Below, piece after piece: positions 1 to 8,386 of a stretch of DNA of 64,000 nt. Numbering within the stretch: the stretch's first letter is position 1; the number at the start of each line of letters is the position of its first letter. Source of the stretch: Methylomagnum ishizawai (lineage in GTDB: Bacteria; Pseudomonadota; Gammaproteobacteria; Methylococcales; Methylococcaceae); NCBI RefSeq assembly GCF_019670005.1, contig NZ_AP019783.1, forward strand, positions 950,501 to 1,014,500, given 5' to 3'. The position numbers and the translations under genes are program-made. The notes under the pieces were generated by a model. The model was not told the origin of the DNA. It saw nothing but the letters and a program-made list of their open reading frames with translations, and searched no databases.

Positions 1-584
1 TTGATGACCAGCGGGTCGACCTTGGCCGGGGCGTTCGCCGCCGCCGCCCCGATTTGCAGGCGCGAGGTGAATTCCCGGCTCATGTTGAGCTTAGCCGAGA
101 ATTGCAGGGTCTGGCCATCGGCGGTCTTGATCGTCCCGCTGGCGCTGAACGAAGTGGCTTCCGTTTCCCGGCGGGTCACGGTGGTGCTGAGCGTCAAGCC
201 GGTGTTGTTGGAATTGGCGCGGGCCGGGGTGGATGGGCTGGCGCTGGGGGTGGTGGTGGAACCGCCTTGCAGTGCCTGCCGCAACTGCCCCGGTGTCGCG
301 ACCACCAGATCGTGGCCGGTGACGAGCTTGAACAGGCGGCGGATCAGGGCGATGTTGAGCCGGTCCTTGGAACTCAAGCCATCGTCCGGGTCGGTGGAAC
401 CACCCGTCGGAGCCGAGGCGGCGGCGCTCAGGGCTTGGTCGCTGAGGGTCAGCATATCGGTGACGGTGGCGCGGGCGCCGCTTTCGGACGGCGTGGCGCG
501 GATTTGCAGGGAAGTTTGGCGGCTTTCGGTCTGGCTGGCCTGATGCCGGGTTTGCATCTGGATGGACGATGAGACGACGCGCAT
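1..584 (-). CDS. Conserved hypothetical protein, N-terminal part (runs off the left edge)
   Basis: The reading frame is open from an ATG at 584 to the window edge, about 194 residues, with a good ribosome binding site (GGAGGT, six bases before the ATG). The protein starts MRVVSSSIQMQTRHQASQ, is rich in Ser, Thr and Ala, has no signal peptide and ends inside the window at AKVDPLVI. Proteins of a family I know from gammaproteobacteria begin in this way and then pass into an acidic Asp-rich calcium-binding-like segment that opens with DPLVL/I. I infer that the missing C-terminus looks like that. The function is unknown. Confidence 0.6.
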   Translation of the reverse strand, partial: MRVVSSSIQMQTRHQASQTESRQTSLQIRATPSESGARATVTDMLTLSDQALSAAASAPTGGSTDPDDGLSSKDRLNIALIRRLFKLVTGHDLVVATPGQLRQALQGGSTTTPSASPSTPARANSNNTGLTLSTTVTRRETEATSFSASGTIKTADGQTLQFSAKLNMSREFTSRLQIGAAAANAPAKVDPLVI

Positions 585-706
585 GGCTGGACCTCCGGGC
601 GGGCGGGTAATGGGTTATCGACCGGCGCGGCCAGGGCTTGAGTCCCGTGCGTATCGGCTTGTAACGCCTATAATGGCGCTCCGATCCAAGCCGACCCGAG
701 TCACCC

Positions 707-1210
707 ATGTCCCGCTGGCGACCCGCCACCCCCAAATCCTCCCCCTATATCACCGCCCCCGGCTACCGCCGCCTCGAAATCGAACTCAAGGCGCTGTGGG
801 AACGCCGCGCCGACGTGACCCAGCACCTCGCCGCCGCCGCCGCCGAGGGCGACCGCTCGGAGAACGCCGAGTACCTCTACCGCAAGAAGGAACTGCGCGG
901 CATCGACCGCCGCATCCGCTATCTGCAAAAGCGCCTGCCATTGCTGACGGTGGTGGACCAAGCGCCGAAGCCGGGCGACCGGGTGTTCTTCGGGGCTTGG
1001 GTGACTTTGGAGGACGAGGCCGGGAACGAAACCACCTACCGCATCGTCGGCGCGGACGAGATCGACACCCAGCGGGGCTGGATCAGCGTGGACGCGCCCT
1101 TGGCGCGGGCGCTGCTCAAGAAGGCCATCGACGACGAGGTGAGCGTGGCGACACCGGGCGGGTTGGCGCGGTGGTTCGTCGTCGCTGTGCGCTATGGGGA
1201 AGGGGAATAG
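707..1210 (+). CDS. greB: Transcription elongation factor GreB
   Basis: The 167-residue product has the two-domain Gre layout: an N-terminal antiparallel coiled coil (about 1-75) and a C-terminal FKBP-like domain (about 85-160). The coiled-coil tip carries [20 protein letters not shown], the acidic loop that enters the RNA polymerase secondary channel and stimulates cleavage of backtracked RNA. The long basic stretch [10 protein letters not shown] that follows and the spacing match GreB better than GreA. The length fits the family. The gene is monocistronic and convergent with the downstream phosphodiesterase gene. Confidence 0.93.
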   Translation: MSRWRPATPKSSPYITAPGYRRLEIELKALWERRADVTQHLAAAAAEGDRSENAEYLYRKKELRGIDRRIRYLQKRLPLLTVVDQAPKPGDRVFFGAWVTLEDEAGNETTYRIVGADEIDTQRGWISVDAPLARALLKKAIDDEVSVATPGGLARWFVVAVRYGEGE

Positions 1211-1230
1211 GCCGTCGGCCACCGGATTGA

Positions 1231-1248
1231 GGGGCGGAAACCCGCCCC
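1231..1248. terminator. GC-rich hairpin between convergent genes
   Basis: GGGGCGG, loop AAAC, CCGCCCC. It lies in the 60-bp gap between the converging greB and the GDPD gene, so it could end transcripts from both sides. There is no U-tract, which makes intrinsic termination uncertain. Confidence 0.4.
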
Positions 1249-1270
1249 CGATGGCCCACGGCCAAACGCC

Positions 1271-2533
1271 TTAGAGTCCCATGCAGTTGGCGTAATAGGT
1301 CACGGTGCCCGGCCAGTCGGAGAAGATGCCCCGGATGCCCACTTGGCGGCCCAGCACGTCCAGCGCCTCCAGGGCCACGCCTTCGTTTTTCTTGTTGGCG
1401 AGTACGTTCTCGACGCTCTGGTAATAGAACCCGCCGCTGCCGTCGGCCAGGATGCCGGAACGTTCCAGGGTCCAGGTGATGAGGTCGAGTCCGACCGCCT
1501 TGGCGGCTTTGGCTGCCTTGGAGGGCACGAAGCCGGTGCCCGCCTTGTTCGGGGCCAGCAAGACCCAGGTCGGCGGTGCCCAAATCTTCACGCCCTGGTC
1601 CACCCAGCTTTGCATTTCGGCCTGGGTCGGGACCGGGATCGGCGGGTTGGCGGTCAGGTCGGCGTCGTCGAGGTAGACCGCCTGGGCACCGAACGCGGGT
1701 TCGTTCTGGACCCAGTACAGCACGTCGCCAAGGTTGAAGGACTGGGCGAACACCTGGGAGGCCGGCACCCCGGCTTCCTTGTACTCGTCGATCATCTTCT
1801 GGGCGTATTGCTCCTGGCTGAAGCCATCGAACGGCATGGCGACCGAGGGCGATTTCAGTTCCGGGGTCATCTTCACGCCCAGCCGCTTGAACAGCGCGAT
1901 GCTTTCCTTATGGGTCATCAAGGTGCCGCTGGAAGGACCGGCGAACAAATCGGTGCGGAAGGAGGCGGTGCCGCCCTGGTATTCCTCGGGGGTTTTGGCG
2001 CGGGGGTTGAAGGCGTCCATCTTGCCCCGGAGCTGTTTGAATTCGGCCAGGGTGATATCGCTGGTGCGGCATTCGGCCTTGGCCGGGGCCAGCAGGTTGC
2101 CGCTGGCGTCGAAGGTGGCCGGTTGGAACGGCGTGGTGCATTTGGCCGCGAGTTCGGGGAGGGTGAGGATGTTGGTGGTGGTGTGCAGGTCGTTCTGGGC
2201 GTGGCGGCAGACCAGTTCCTTATCCTTGGTGAAGGTCACGTCGCATTCCACGATGCCGGCCCCCATGCGGGCGGCGGCTTCGTAGGATTCGCGGGTGTGT
2301 TCGGGGAATTGCAGGGCCGCGCCGCGGTGGCCGATGGAGAAATCGGTCTTGTGGAACGGACCTTCCTGGCAGGACAGCGAGGACAGGCGCTTCTTCAGCG
2401 GACCGGGACTCATATCGTCCACCAGGAAATAAGGGCGCACGCCCACTTGCACATTGATGACTTCCGCCTGGGACAAGACCGGCAGGGCGGCGCACAGGGA
2501 GCCTAGGGCCAGGGTCGCGATGGGCTTCAACAT
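1271..2533 (-). CDS. Glycerophosphodiester phosphodiesterase, secreted
   Basis: This 420-residue protein has a cleavable signal peptide (about 1-23, ending LSQAEV) and a GDPD TIM-barrel domain. The hallmark residues are visible: the HRG motif ([16 protein letters not shown], about 67-82), the metal-binding Glu-x-Asp in [12 protein letters not shown] and the following CRHAQNDL histidine. Such enzymes hydrolyse glycerophosphodiesters to glycerol-3-phosphate and an alcohol in the periplasm. The length (about 400) and long insertions resemble the periplasmic GlpQ-like group rather than the short cytosolic UgpQ. A GAGGT box precedes the ATG. No transporter gene is adjacent. Confidence 0.85.
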   Translation of the reverse strand: MLKPIATLALGSLCAALPVLSQAEVINVQVGVRPYFLVDDMSPGPLKKRLSSLSCQEGPFHKTDFSIGHRGAALQFPEHTRESYEAAARMGAGIVECDVTFTKDKELVCRHAQNDLHTTTNILTLPELAAKCTTPFQPATFDASGNLLAPAKAECRTSDITLAEFKQLRGKMDAFNPRAKTPEEYQGGTASFRTDLFAGPSSGTLMTHKESIALFKRLGVKMTPELKSPSVAMPFDGFSQEQYAQKMIDEYKEAGVPASQVFAQSFNLGDVLYWVQNEPAFGAQAVYLDDADLTANPPIPVPTQAEMQSWVDQGVKIWAPPTWVLLAPNKAGTGFVPSKAAKAAKAVGLDLITWTLERSGILADGSGGFYYQSVENVLANKKNEGVALEALDVLGRQVGIRGIFSDWPGTVTYYANCMGL

Positions 2534-2672
2534 GGGTACCTCGTCGAATGGAAAGGTGGTGCCTGCCGCCCGGAATGGCGGCGCGGCGGACGATACCCAG
2601 GCTGTGTTGCGGGTTTGCGGGGCTTAGTGTGACGGGTTGGTGTCGGCGGGCGGCCCGCTTCCGGCCGCGGCC

Positions 2673-3401
2673 TTACAGATAGAGCGGGGCCATCTGTCTC
2701 CAATACCGGCCCTGGTGGGCGCGGCCATCCCATTCGTGCAGGGCGTTCCACACGCCCTTGCCCCACAGGATGTGGCTGAGTTGGCGGTTATTGTCGAGGA
2801 AGGGATCGTCCTTGCCGATCACCAGGATGATGTCCATCTTGCGCAGGGCGTCCAGCCGCCACTGGCATTCCAGGTTGGGCAGGTAATGGTTGGGGGTGTT
2901 GAAGTAGATGTTCTCGTCGTAGTAGCCGTCGAACAGGTTGCCGAAATGCTCGATGTTCAAGGTCAGGTCGTAGCGGCCCGAGAAGGCGCTGAGCTTTTGG
3001 AACAGATGTGGATGGCGGAAGGCGAAGTTGGCGGCGTAGAACGCGCCCAGGCTGCACCCATGGGAAATGGTGCAAGGATGCGGATTCCTGTCGGCCATGA
3101 ACGGCAGCACCTCGTGCAATAGATAGTCCTCGTATTGCAGATAGCGCTTGATCCGGTCGGCGGGTTGCCGCCACCAGCAATAGAAGGTCTCGTCCGCCAA
3201 GCCCTCCACGCAATACAGCTGCAAATGGCCGTCCTTGATCTTATCGGCGATGGATTGCACGATCCTGAGGTTCTCGTATTCGTAGAAACGGCCATCGCGG
3301 GTGGGGAAGACCAGCACCTTGGCCCCGGCGTGGCCGAAGACCAGGAGTTCCATATCGCGGTGCAGGCGGGGGCTATACCAGCGGTGATATTCGCGGTTCA
3401 T
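2673..3401 (-). CDS. Esterase-family alpha/beta hydrolase
   Basis: A 242-residue protein of the putative-esterase (esterase D/antigen 85-like) fold. It begins MNREYHRWYSPRLHRDMELL and carries the nucleophile elbow HGCSLGA near residue 115, preceded by KVLVFPTRDGRFYEYENL, the usual oxyanion strand. Candidate acid and base are Asp in VIGKDDPFLDNN and His in LHEWDGRAHQGRYW. Relatives are often annotated as esterases of unknown substrate. Its start overlaps the stop of the upstream acetyl-xylan-esterase-like gene by four bases, so the two are translationally coupled. Confidence 0.75.
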   Translation of the reverse strand: MNREYHRWYSPRLHRDMELLVFGHAGAKVLVFPTRDGRFYEYENLRIVQSIADKIKDGHLQLYCVEGLADETFYCWWRQPADRIKRYLQYEDYLLHEVLPFMADRNPHPCTISHGCSLGAFYAANFAFRHPHLFQKLSAFSGRYDLTLNIEHFGNLFDGYYDENIYFNTPNHYLPNLECQWRLDALRKMDIILVIGKDDPFLDNNRQLSHILWGKGVWNALHEWDGRAHQGRYWRQMAPLYL

Positions 3402-4351
3402 AGGGGGGAGAAGAAATGGGCGAGGGTTTGCAGCAATGCGTGGTCCTGTTCGGACTGGCGGGGGTAGTCGAAATGGCCGGCCTCCAGCACGAATAACTCC
3501 TTGGGACCGGGCAGGGCGTTGTAGATGGCGAACTGCCCCGGCGGGGCCACCACCGGATCGAACAGCGCCGCCGCCACATGGACGGGGATGACGGTCCTGC
3601 GGGCGGCGCAGGCGGCATCGTAATAGCGGAGTGTTGCCAACACGTTACCGTGGCGCTGTTCGTAGCCGCGCACGGCCTCGCCGCTGCCGAGCGTGGGCAG
3701 GCCCAGGCGCAAAGGCACGTGGCCGAAGGTCGGCACCGCGAGATGGGCCAAACGGATACGCCCATCCCAAGGCAGGGCCAGCGCCCCGATCCCGCCGCCG
3801 AAGCTCGCGCCCATATAACCCACATGCCCCGCCGCGTCCGGGAACAAAGCCAACAAGGCCGACACCCCCAGCCACACATCCTCCACGCAGCCGCCCAGGA
3901 TATAGCGGTCGCGCTTGTCGATATCGTGCAGGACGTGGTAGGCCGGGTTGTTGGAAATAGGGGGGCGCTGGCTGCGCGACAAGCCCCGGAAACAGGGGAA
4001 CAGGAAGGCCGCGCCTTCGGCCGGCAGGTGGTAGTCCGGCCCATCCCGCCCGCCGTAGCCATGCCCCACCACCACGCCGCGCCGCACCGGGCCGTGCTTG
4101 GGGATCAGCAGCCAGCCGTGGATGGTGAAATCGTCGGTGGAGCGGTAGGCGATATCGTGGCACTCGTAGGCCGGGTGCCAATCCTGGCGCTGGGACAGCC
4201 GGGGTTCGGGCCGGAGTTCCAGGGCGCGGGCGTAGCGGCCCTGCCAGAACGCGGCGAAATCCGGGGGTTCGTCGGGACAGCCGATTTGCAGCAGCCGTTC
4301 GAGGCCGTAGCCGTAGGTGGGGTCGAAATGATAGCCGTGAGGGAAAGCCAC
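3398..4351 (-). CDS. Acetyl xylan esterase-like (AXE1/cephalosporin deacetylase family) hydrolase
   Basis: The 317-residue protein has the family features in order: an N-terminal extension (PDFAAFWQGRY, close to the D-F-x-x-F-W motif of AXE1), DFTIHGWLLIPK, the oxyanion strand VVVGHGYGGRDG, the nucleophile elbow GYMGASFGGGIG (Ser about 193) and a C-terminal LEAGHFDYPRQ histidine. The likely activity is deacetylation or short-chain ester hydrolysis in the cytoplasm; no signal peptide is seen. It is the first gene of a two-gene unit with the downstream esterase (4-bp overlap). The natural substrate cannot be told from the sequence. Confidence 0.75.
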   Translation of the reverse strand: MAFPHGYHFDPTYGYGLERLLQIGCPDEPPDFAAFWQGRYARALELRPEPRLSQRQDWHPAYECHDIAYRSTDDFTIHGWLLIPKHGPVRRGVVVGHGYGGRDGPDYHLPAEGAAFLFPCFRGLSRSQRPPISNNPAYHVLHDIDKRDRYILGGCVEDVWLGVSALLALFPDAAGHVGYMGASFGGGIGALALPWDGRIRLAHLAVPTFGHVPLRLGLPTLGSGEAVRGYEQRHGNVLATLRYYDAACAARRTVIPVHVAAALFDPVVAPPGQFAIYNALPGPKELFVLEAGHFDYPRQSEQDHALLQTLAHFFSPL

Positions 4352-4415
4352 GCGAGACCTGTGACGGGAGGACTGGAAAGCGGCGATTGTCCGTCAAACC
4401 GGCGCGGGCGCGCCA

Positions 4416-4452
4416 CCCGGACCCCGGAAGCACAGTGCTTCCGGGGTCCGGG
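4416..4452. terminator. Long perfect inverted repeat after rluE
   Basis: The left arm 4416-4433 (CCCGGACCCCGGAAGCAC) is the exact reverse complement of 4435-4452. The stem is 16-18 bp and almost loopless. It starts six bases past the rluE stop and 65 bp before the start of the next minus-strand gene, a place where a terminator is expected. It lacks a U-tract. Confidence 0.55.
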
Positions 4453-4457
4453 CCGGG

Positions 4458-5060
4458 TCAGGCGCGGTGGGGATGGCGCGGCGGGGGTTTCCGCCAGTGC
4501 CGGGGATTCGGTGTCGGCGCTATGGGTTCGGCTTCGCGCCATTGGCCGGGCAACAGTCCGTCCAGCCGGTAGGGACCGATGGCGCCGCGGATCAGGCGCA
4601 GGGTGGGATAGCCCACAGCGGCGGTCATGCGGCGGACTTGGCGGTTGCGGCCTTCGCGCAAGACCAGTTCGATCCAGGCGGTGGGGATGGCGGCGCGGTA
4701 GCGGATGGGCGGATCGCGGGGCCAGAGGTTCGCGGGTTCTTCGATGAGGCGGGCCTCCGCCGGCAGGGTGGGACCGTCGTTCAGCACCACCCCCGAGCGG
4801 AGTCGCGCCAGCGCCGCCGCGTCCGGGAGTCCTTCCACCTGCGCCCAATACACCTTGGGCAGTTTGTGGCGGGGGTCGGCGATGCGGGCCTGGAGCCGGC
4901 CATCGTCGGTCAGCAATAACAGCCCTTCGCTGTCGTAGTCCAAGCGGCCCGCTGGACGGATGCGAGGGATGGCGAGGTGGTCGGCCAGGGTGGGGCGCTG
5001 TTGGGCGCGGTCGGTGAACTGGCTCAGGGTGTTGTAGGGTTTGTTGAACAGGATCAGCAT
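4458..5060 (-). CDS. rluE: 23S rRNA pseudouridine synthase, RluE-like
   Basis: The 200-residue protein is a single-domain RsuA/RluE-type pseudouridine synthase without an S4 domain. It begins [16 protein letters not shown] (the family start LFNKPY), has the catalytic Asp motif [17 protein letters not shown] and the conserved [24 protein letters not shown] near the C-terminus. RluE of E. coli modifies U2457 of 23S rRNA. The match to RluE rather than RluB/RsuA rests on the absent S4 domain and the short length. Confidence 0.88.
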   Translation of the reverse strand: MLILFNKPYNTLSQFTDRAQQRPTLADHLAIPRIRPAGRLDYDSEGLLLLTDDGRLQARIADPRHKLPKVYWAQVEGLPDAAALARLRSGVVLNDGPTLPAEARLIEEPANLWPRDPPIRYRAAIPTAWIELVLREGRNRQVRRMTAAVGYPTLRLIRGAIGPYRLDGLLPGQWREAEPIAPTPNPRHWRKPPPRHPHRA

Positions 5061-5117
5061 GGGTTCGCGACGCGGTCCGCTTGGGTCTGGGATTGTTTAT
5101 CCCCCTGATTCTATGGG

Positions 5118-5137
5118 ATATCCGGTTCACCGGATAT
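5118..5137. repeat. Perfect 8-bp inverted repeat, possible operator
   Basis: ATATCCGG-TTCA-CCGGATAT lies 58 bp upstream of the rluE start codon, within the likely promoter region. The AT-rich ends and four-base spacer would suit a dimeric regulator. An RNA hairpin is the alternative, but no U-tract follows. Confidence 0.4.
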
Positions 5138-5354
5138 TGGCGATCCGCCCATAATTAGGCAGGAACTTCGCGTAAGGTCATGGGGTGGTTCTTGCCCGGC
5201 TTCCCAGCGGCTGGAATAGCCGCCGCATCACAGCGGAGCGGTCGGCCCCAGGATCAAGGGATGCCTAGGGGTCCGAGTCCGCCGCGGGGCCGGAGGCGAC
5301 GGCGCGGAAAACCTCGTCGCGGGGTCTGGACAGGGTTCCCGCCGCAGAGCGATA

Positions 5355-5543
5355 TCAGGAAAATACCCAAAAGATCGGGTTGCCAAAGGTCGCTATCAGC
5401 AATTCGGAGATGGCGGAAAATATTAGGTCCAGAATCAGGAAGCGCAAGGCGTGGCCGGTCAGGCGGCAGCCGCGTTTTATGATATTGAGCAGGTCTAGCG
5501 CGTCCTTCCATGGAAAAGCCGGTTTGTCACGTTGGCGGCGCAT
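5355..5543 (-). CDS. Small membrane protein, unknown function
   Basis: A 62-residue product starts at the ATG at 5543, which has a strong ribosome binding site (AAGGAGG, five bases upstream); a longer in-frame start at 5633 lacks one. The sequence is basic at the N-terminus (MRRQRDKPAFPWKDALDLL) and has one hydrophobic helix (LRFLILDLIFSAISELLIA) near residues 33-52. I do not recognise a family. The gene stands alone between rluE and a divergent hydrolase gene. Confidence 0.5.
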   Translation of the reverse strand: MRRQRDKPAFPWKDALDLLNIIKRGCRLTGHALRFLILDLIFSAISELLIATFGNPIFWVFS

Positions 5544-5783
5544 GGTTTCCTCCTTGGAATGAAAAACATCCTTGTCGGCCCTCGGTTTTGACATCGGCAA
5601 ACGGCGGACGCGATCATTATCCTGGCATGGCACCCATCCGTTAATGAGAGAAACCGCCTATCCCGCGTCCCGCATCCTCCCCGATGGACGCAATCCGCCG
5701 CTTGCGCCAAGCTATCGAGGGTCCGGGGCGGGCTTCCGCTGACCGCCAGGACGTTTGTTTTCCAACCCATCGCGCCGTTTCCC

Positions 5784-6422
5784 ATGCCTGCAATCGAACG
5801 CCATTTGATCGACGGTCCCGACGGTAAACTCGAGGTTTTCGTCGAACCCCATCCCGCCGCCACCGGCATCGCCTTGATCGCCCATCCGCATCCCTTGTTC
5901 GGCGGCACCGCCGACAACAAGGTGGTGACCACCTTGGCCCGCGCCTTCCAGGAACTCGGCTGCCATAGCCTGCGCCCCAATTTCCGGGGCGTCGGGGCCA
6001 GCGAAGGGCGCTACGACGCGGGCCGGGGCGAAACCTGTGATTTGCTCGCGGCGCATGATTACGCCCTGGACCGTTTCGGCGGGGGTTTGCCGGTCTATCT
6101 GGCCGGGTTTTCCTTCGGCGCGTTCGTGACGGGCAAACTGGCCGAGCGGCTGGCCGCGGCGGGCAGTCCCGCCCGGCGCTTGGTGTTGGTGGGCACGGCG
6201 GCGGGTTTTTCCGACGGTAGCCGGGACTACGCCAGCGGGGCGATAGCCGCCGACACCCTGGTGATCCACGGCGCGGAGGACACCACCGTGCCTTTGGCCG
6301 AGGTGCTGCGCTGGGCCGAACCTTTGGAACTGGTGGTGCAGGTCGTCCCCGGCGCCGACCATTTTTTCCATCGCAAATTGCACTTGATCCGCCGCATCGT
6401 GCGGGAGGCGTGGCGGGATTAG
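5784..6422 (+). CDS. Alpha/beta hydrolase of the COG2945 type
   Basis: The 212-residue cytoplasmic protein shows IALIAHPHPLFGGTADNKVV near residues 29-48 (oxyanion strand plus the HPHPLFGG motif typical of this group), RPNFRGVGASEG, the nucleophile elbow LAGFSFGAFV (Ser about 112) and a C-terminal catalytic His in VPGADHFFHRKL. Members are small serine hydrolases with unknown physiological substrates. The ATG at 5784 gives the family's normal start and length. Confidence 0.8.
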   Translation: MPAIERHLIDGPDGKLEVFVEPHPAATGIALIAHPHPLFGGTADNKVVTTLARAFQELGCHSLRPNFRGVGASEGRYDAGRGETCDLLAAHDYALDRFGGGLPVYLAGFSFGAFVTGKLAERLAAAGSPARRLVLVGTAAGFSDGSRDYASGAIAADTLVIHGAEDTTVPLAEVLRWAEPLELVVQVVPGADHFFHRKLHLIRRIVREAWRD

Positions 6423-6592
6423 CCGGGCGGTCCGGCCCGCGCGGATGGCCCTGGGTTTTGTGCTACCATGCCCGCGGTTCCCATGCCTCCGGCCGCCTCG
6501 GAACGCAGCTCCGTCGCGGGGTTTCCGGGAGTCCGGGGAACCGGCGTCACGACGCATAATTTCAACAATAAGCCTTAGCGAGGAGGAGAGAC

Positions 6593-6796
6593 ATGTTCAA
6601 GATCGATACCCAGAAATTCCTCGATCACCCGCTCCAAGCCAGTCTGCTGGTGGTCGATTTCGGATTGCTGATGTTCATGCCCTTGATACGCCCGCCGGTG
6701 TTCCTGTCCTTGTTGTTGGTGGGTGGCTTGGTCTACCTGTCCATGTATTTCGGCGCGGCCTGCGCCACGCCCGACGCCCGTTCCTCCGGCGCGTAA
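6593..6796 (+). CDS. Small hydrophobic protein, unknown function
   Basis: A 67-residue product with a strong GAGGAGAGAC-ATG start context. It begins MFKIDTQKFLDHPLQASLLV and contains two hydrophobic stretches (about 16-34 and 35-52) separated by IRPP, so it is probably an inner-membrane hairpin. It ends in a small Ala/Ser-rich tail. I cannot name a family. It sits 112 bp upstream of an RDD-family membrane protein gene on the same strand. Confidence 0.6.
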   Translation: MFKIDTQKFLDHPLQASLLVVDFGLLMFMPLIRPPVFLSLLLVGGLVYLSMYFGAACATPDARSSGA

Positions 6797-6908
6797 GCCA
6801 GCGTTCCCACCTCTGGGCGGTCGCCCGGATCGCGCATCGCCCCGGCCTGGTTCCGCGCCTTGCGCGTTCCGCTCTGGTCCGCCCGTCCCGGCCCTTTCCC
6901 GCCCGCCC

Positions 6909-7358
6909 ATGAGCCGCCGCCGTTCCCCGATCCATTTCGTGTCCAGCCCGCCGCCGCCCGGTTTGTTCCGCCGCCTGGGGGCTTTGTTCTACGATGCCGT
7001 GCTGCTGGCCGGTGTCTTGTTCGTCGCGACCCTGGCGGTGTTGCCCTTGCGCGGCGGGGAGGCTTTCCGCCCGCACGATCCGCTGTTCTTCGCCTATCTG
7101 CTGCTGGTGGTCTGGGCTTTCTTCGGCTGGTTCTGGACCCATGGCGGGCAGACCCTGGGGATGCGGGCCTGGAAAATCCGCCTGGTGTCCGCCGACGGCG
7201 CGGCGCTGGGCTGGAACCAGGCGGCGCTGCGCTATGTGTGCGCCTGGGTGTCGCTGGGCCTGTTCGGCCTGGGGTATCTGTGGATATGCATCGATCCCCA
7301 GCGGCGGGCTTGGCATGACCGCCTCGCCGGGACGCGGATGATCTGGCAGGAACGGTGA
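6909..7358 (+). CDS. RDD family membrane protein
   Basis: The 149-residue product begins MSRRRSPIHFVSSPPPPG and then shows the RDD signature: RRLGALFYDAVLLAGVLF (Arg and Asp of the first helix), a middle helix FFAYLLLVVWAFFGWFWT, the motif GGQTLGMRAWKIRLV and a terminal RRAWHDRLAGTRMI. Three or four membrane segments are predicted. RDD proteins are small inner-membrane proteins; some are ion or solute transporters, but most have no assigned substrate. Confidence 0.85.
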   Translation: MSRRRSPIHFVSSPPPPGLFRRLGALFYDAVLLAGVLFVATLAVLPLRGGEAFRPHDPLFFAYLLLVVWAFFGWFWTHGGQTLGMRAWKIRLVSADGAALGWNQAALRYVCAWVSLGLFGLGYLWICIDPQRRAWHDRLAGTRMIWQER

Positions 7359-7398
7359 GGGGGTGGGGCGTTCCGGGGGAACGCCCCTGCCGCCGCGC

Positions 7399-7770
7399 TT
7401 AGGCGGCGGTGGTGCTGGCGACCGGGGCGCGGTGGACTTTCACCTGGCCGCGCTGGATGCGGACATGCTCTTCGAGCTGGCGCGTGGCGGCGGCGAAGGC
7501 GTCGCGCAGGGCGACGTAGAAATCCTCGTGGGATTGCTTGTCGTGGTGGTCCCGGCTCACCACGATGTGCTTGTTCGGAACGCTCAGGTCGATGCGGACT
7601 TTGTAGAGATTACCCTGATGTTGATGACGGTGTTCGGCTTCGACGGCGACCCGGCAACTGATGATATTGTCGCAGAACTGCTCCAGTTTGGCCGCTTTTT
7701 CCCGGATTCGGGTTTCCACGGCGTCGGAATGCGGAATGCCCCGGAACGTAATCTCTAGTGGTACTTGCAT
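7399..7770 (-). CDS. hpf: Ribosome hibernation factor, HPF/RaiA family
   Basis: The 123-residue product shows the HPF/RaiA fold: MQVPLEITFRGIPHSDAVE, the RIREKAAKLEQF helix, CRVAVEAEHRH, VRIDLSVPNKHIVVSRDHHD and the second helix VALRDAFAAATRQLEEHV. These proteins bind the decoding centre of idle 70S ribosomes. The length is that of the short class, with no dimerising C-terminal domain. The ATG at 7770 is preceded by GGGAAAG. Unlike many proteobacteria, rpoN is not next to it. A UUCG-capped hairpin (7825-7846) lies in its leader. Confidence 0.85.
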   Translation of the reverse strand: MQVPLEITFRGIPHSDAVETRIREKAAKLEQFCDNIISCRVAVEAEHRHQHQGNLYKVRIDLSVPNKHIVVSRDHHDKQSHEDFYVALRDAFAAATRQLEEHVRIQRGQVKVHRAPVASTTAA

Positions 7771-8386
7771 GGTCTTTCCCAATGTTGTCAAAGCTGGAAG
7801 GGATAGGGCCGGCCCTCCGAACGACGGCCCGCCTTCGGGCGGTCCGCGCCATCCTTGGATGCGCACTCGGCAAGACCGGCTTGGATAGGATGTTGTTGTC
7901 ATGGGTCCATGGGCCTGCGCCACGCTCCGCGTTGGCGGTTGGCCGGATCGTTTTATGAAGCCCACATGACAATGATATACAACCGGGAAACTCCCTGTCG
8001 ACTTGGCCCCTCTTGCGGTCTTGGCGAATCTCCGAACGTGGGTATCGACCCAGGCCGCTCCCGGCGGGGCCTGTCTTGGGAGCTTGGGTTTTCCCAGGTG
8101 GGAAGCGTATCGGCAGGGGTGGATTGCCGCCTGGGAAGGGCGTTTTTATAACTTTGAATTATAAAATATTTTTGATCGATTCTTTTTTGTTTGGAACGGC
8201 CCTTGCTATGATCCCGGCCGGGTCGAGGGCCGGGGTTTCCCGGCCCCGACCCCATGATCGTCCCGCCCCGGCCCGGAGCGGCGTACAGTTCCGAACCCGG
8301 TGAAGACTTGGGGTGGGTCCGGTCGGCGGGCCTGCCCGCATCCCATCCCATGGACCGGGCCGGGCAGCAGCCCAGGAGAATCAGCC
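7771..8386. other. Intergenic region between hpf and the EAL-like gene
   Basis: No convincing gene in 616 bp. On the minus strand it holds the hpf leader with an imperfect hairpin at 7825-7846 (CGG-c-CCGCC, TTCG, GGCGG-t-CCG). Around 8146-8200 an AT-rich tract (TTATAACTTTGAATTATAAAA) contrasts with the GC-rich surroundings and probably contains promoters for the downstream plus-strand gene, but no hexamer pair stands out. Confidence 0.5.

Noticed and set aside
1-543. Plus-strand open frame at the left edge
   Set aside because: The minus-strand frame has a proper start with GGAGGT and a plausible protein. The plus-strand frame is its shadow.
5180-5482. Arg/Gly-rich open frame on the plus strand
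   Set aside because: Composition is that of GC-rich non-coding DNA, and it overlaps the better-supported small membrane protein gene.
7825-7846. UUCG hairpin in the hpf leader as a riboswitch
   Set aside because: It is a single small imperfect stem with a mismatch, without further conserved structure.
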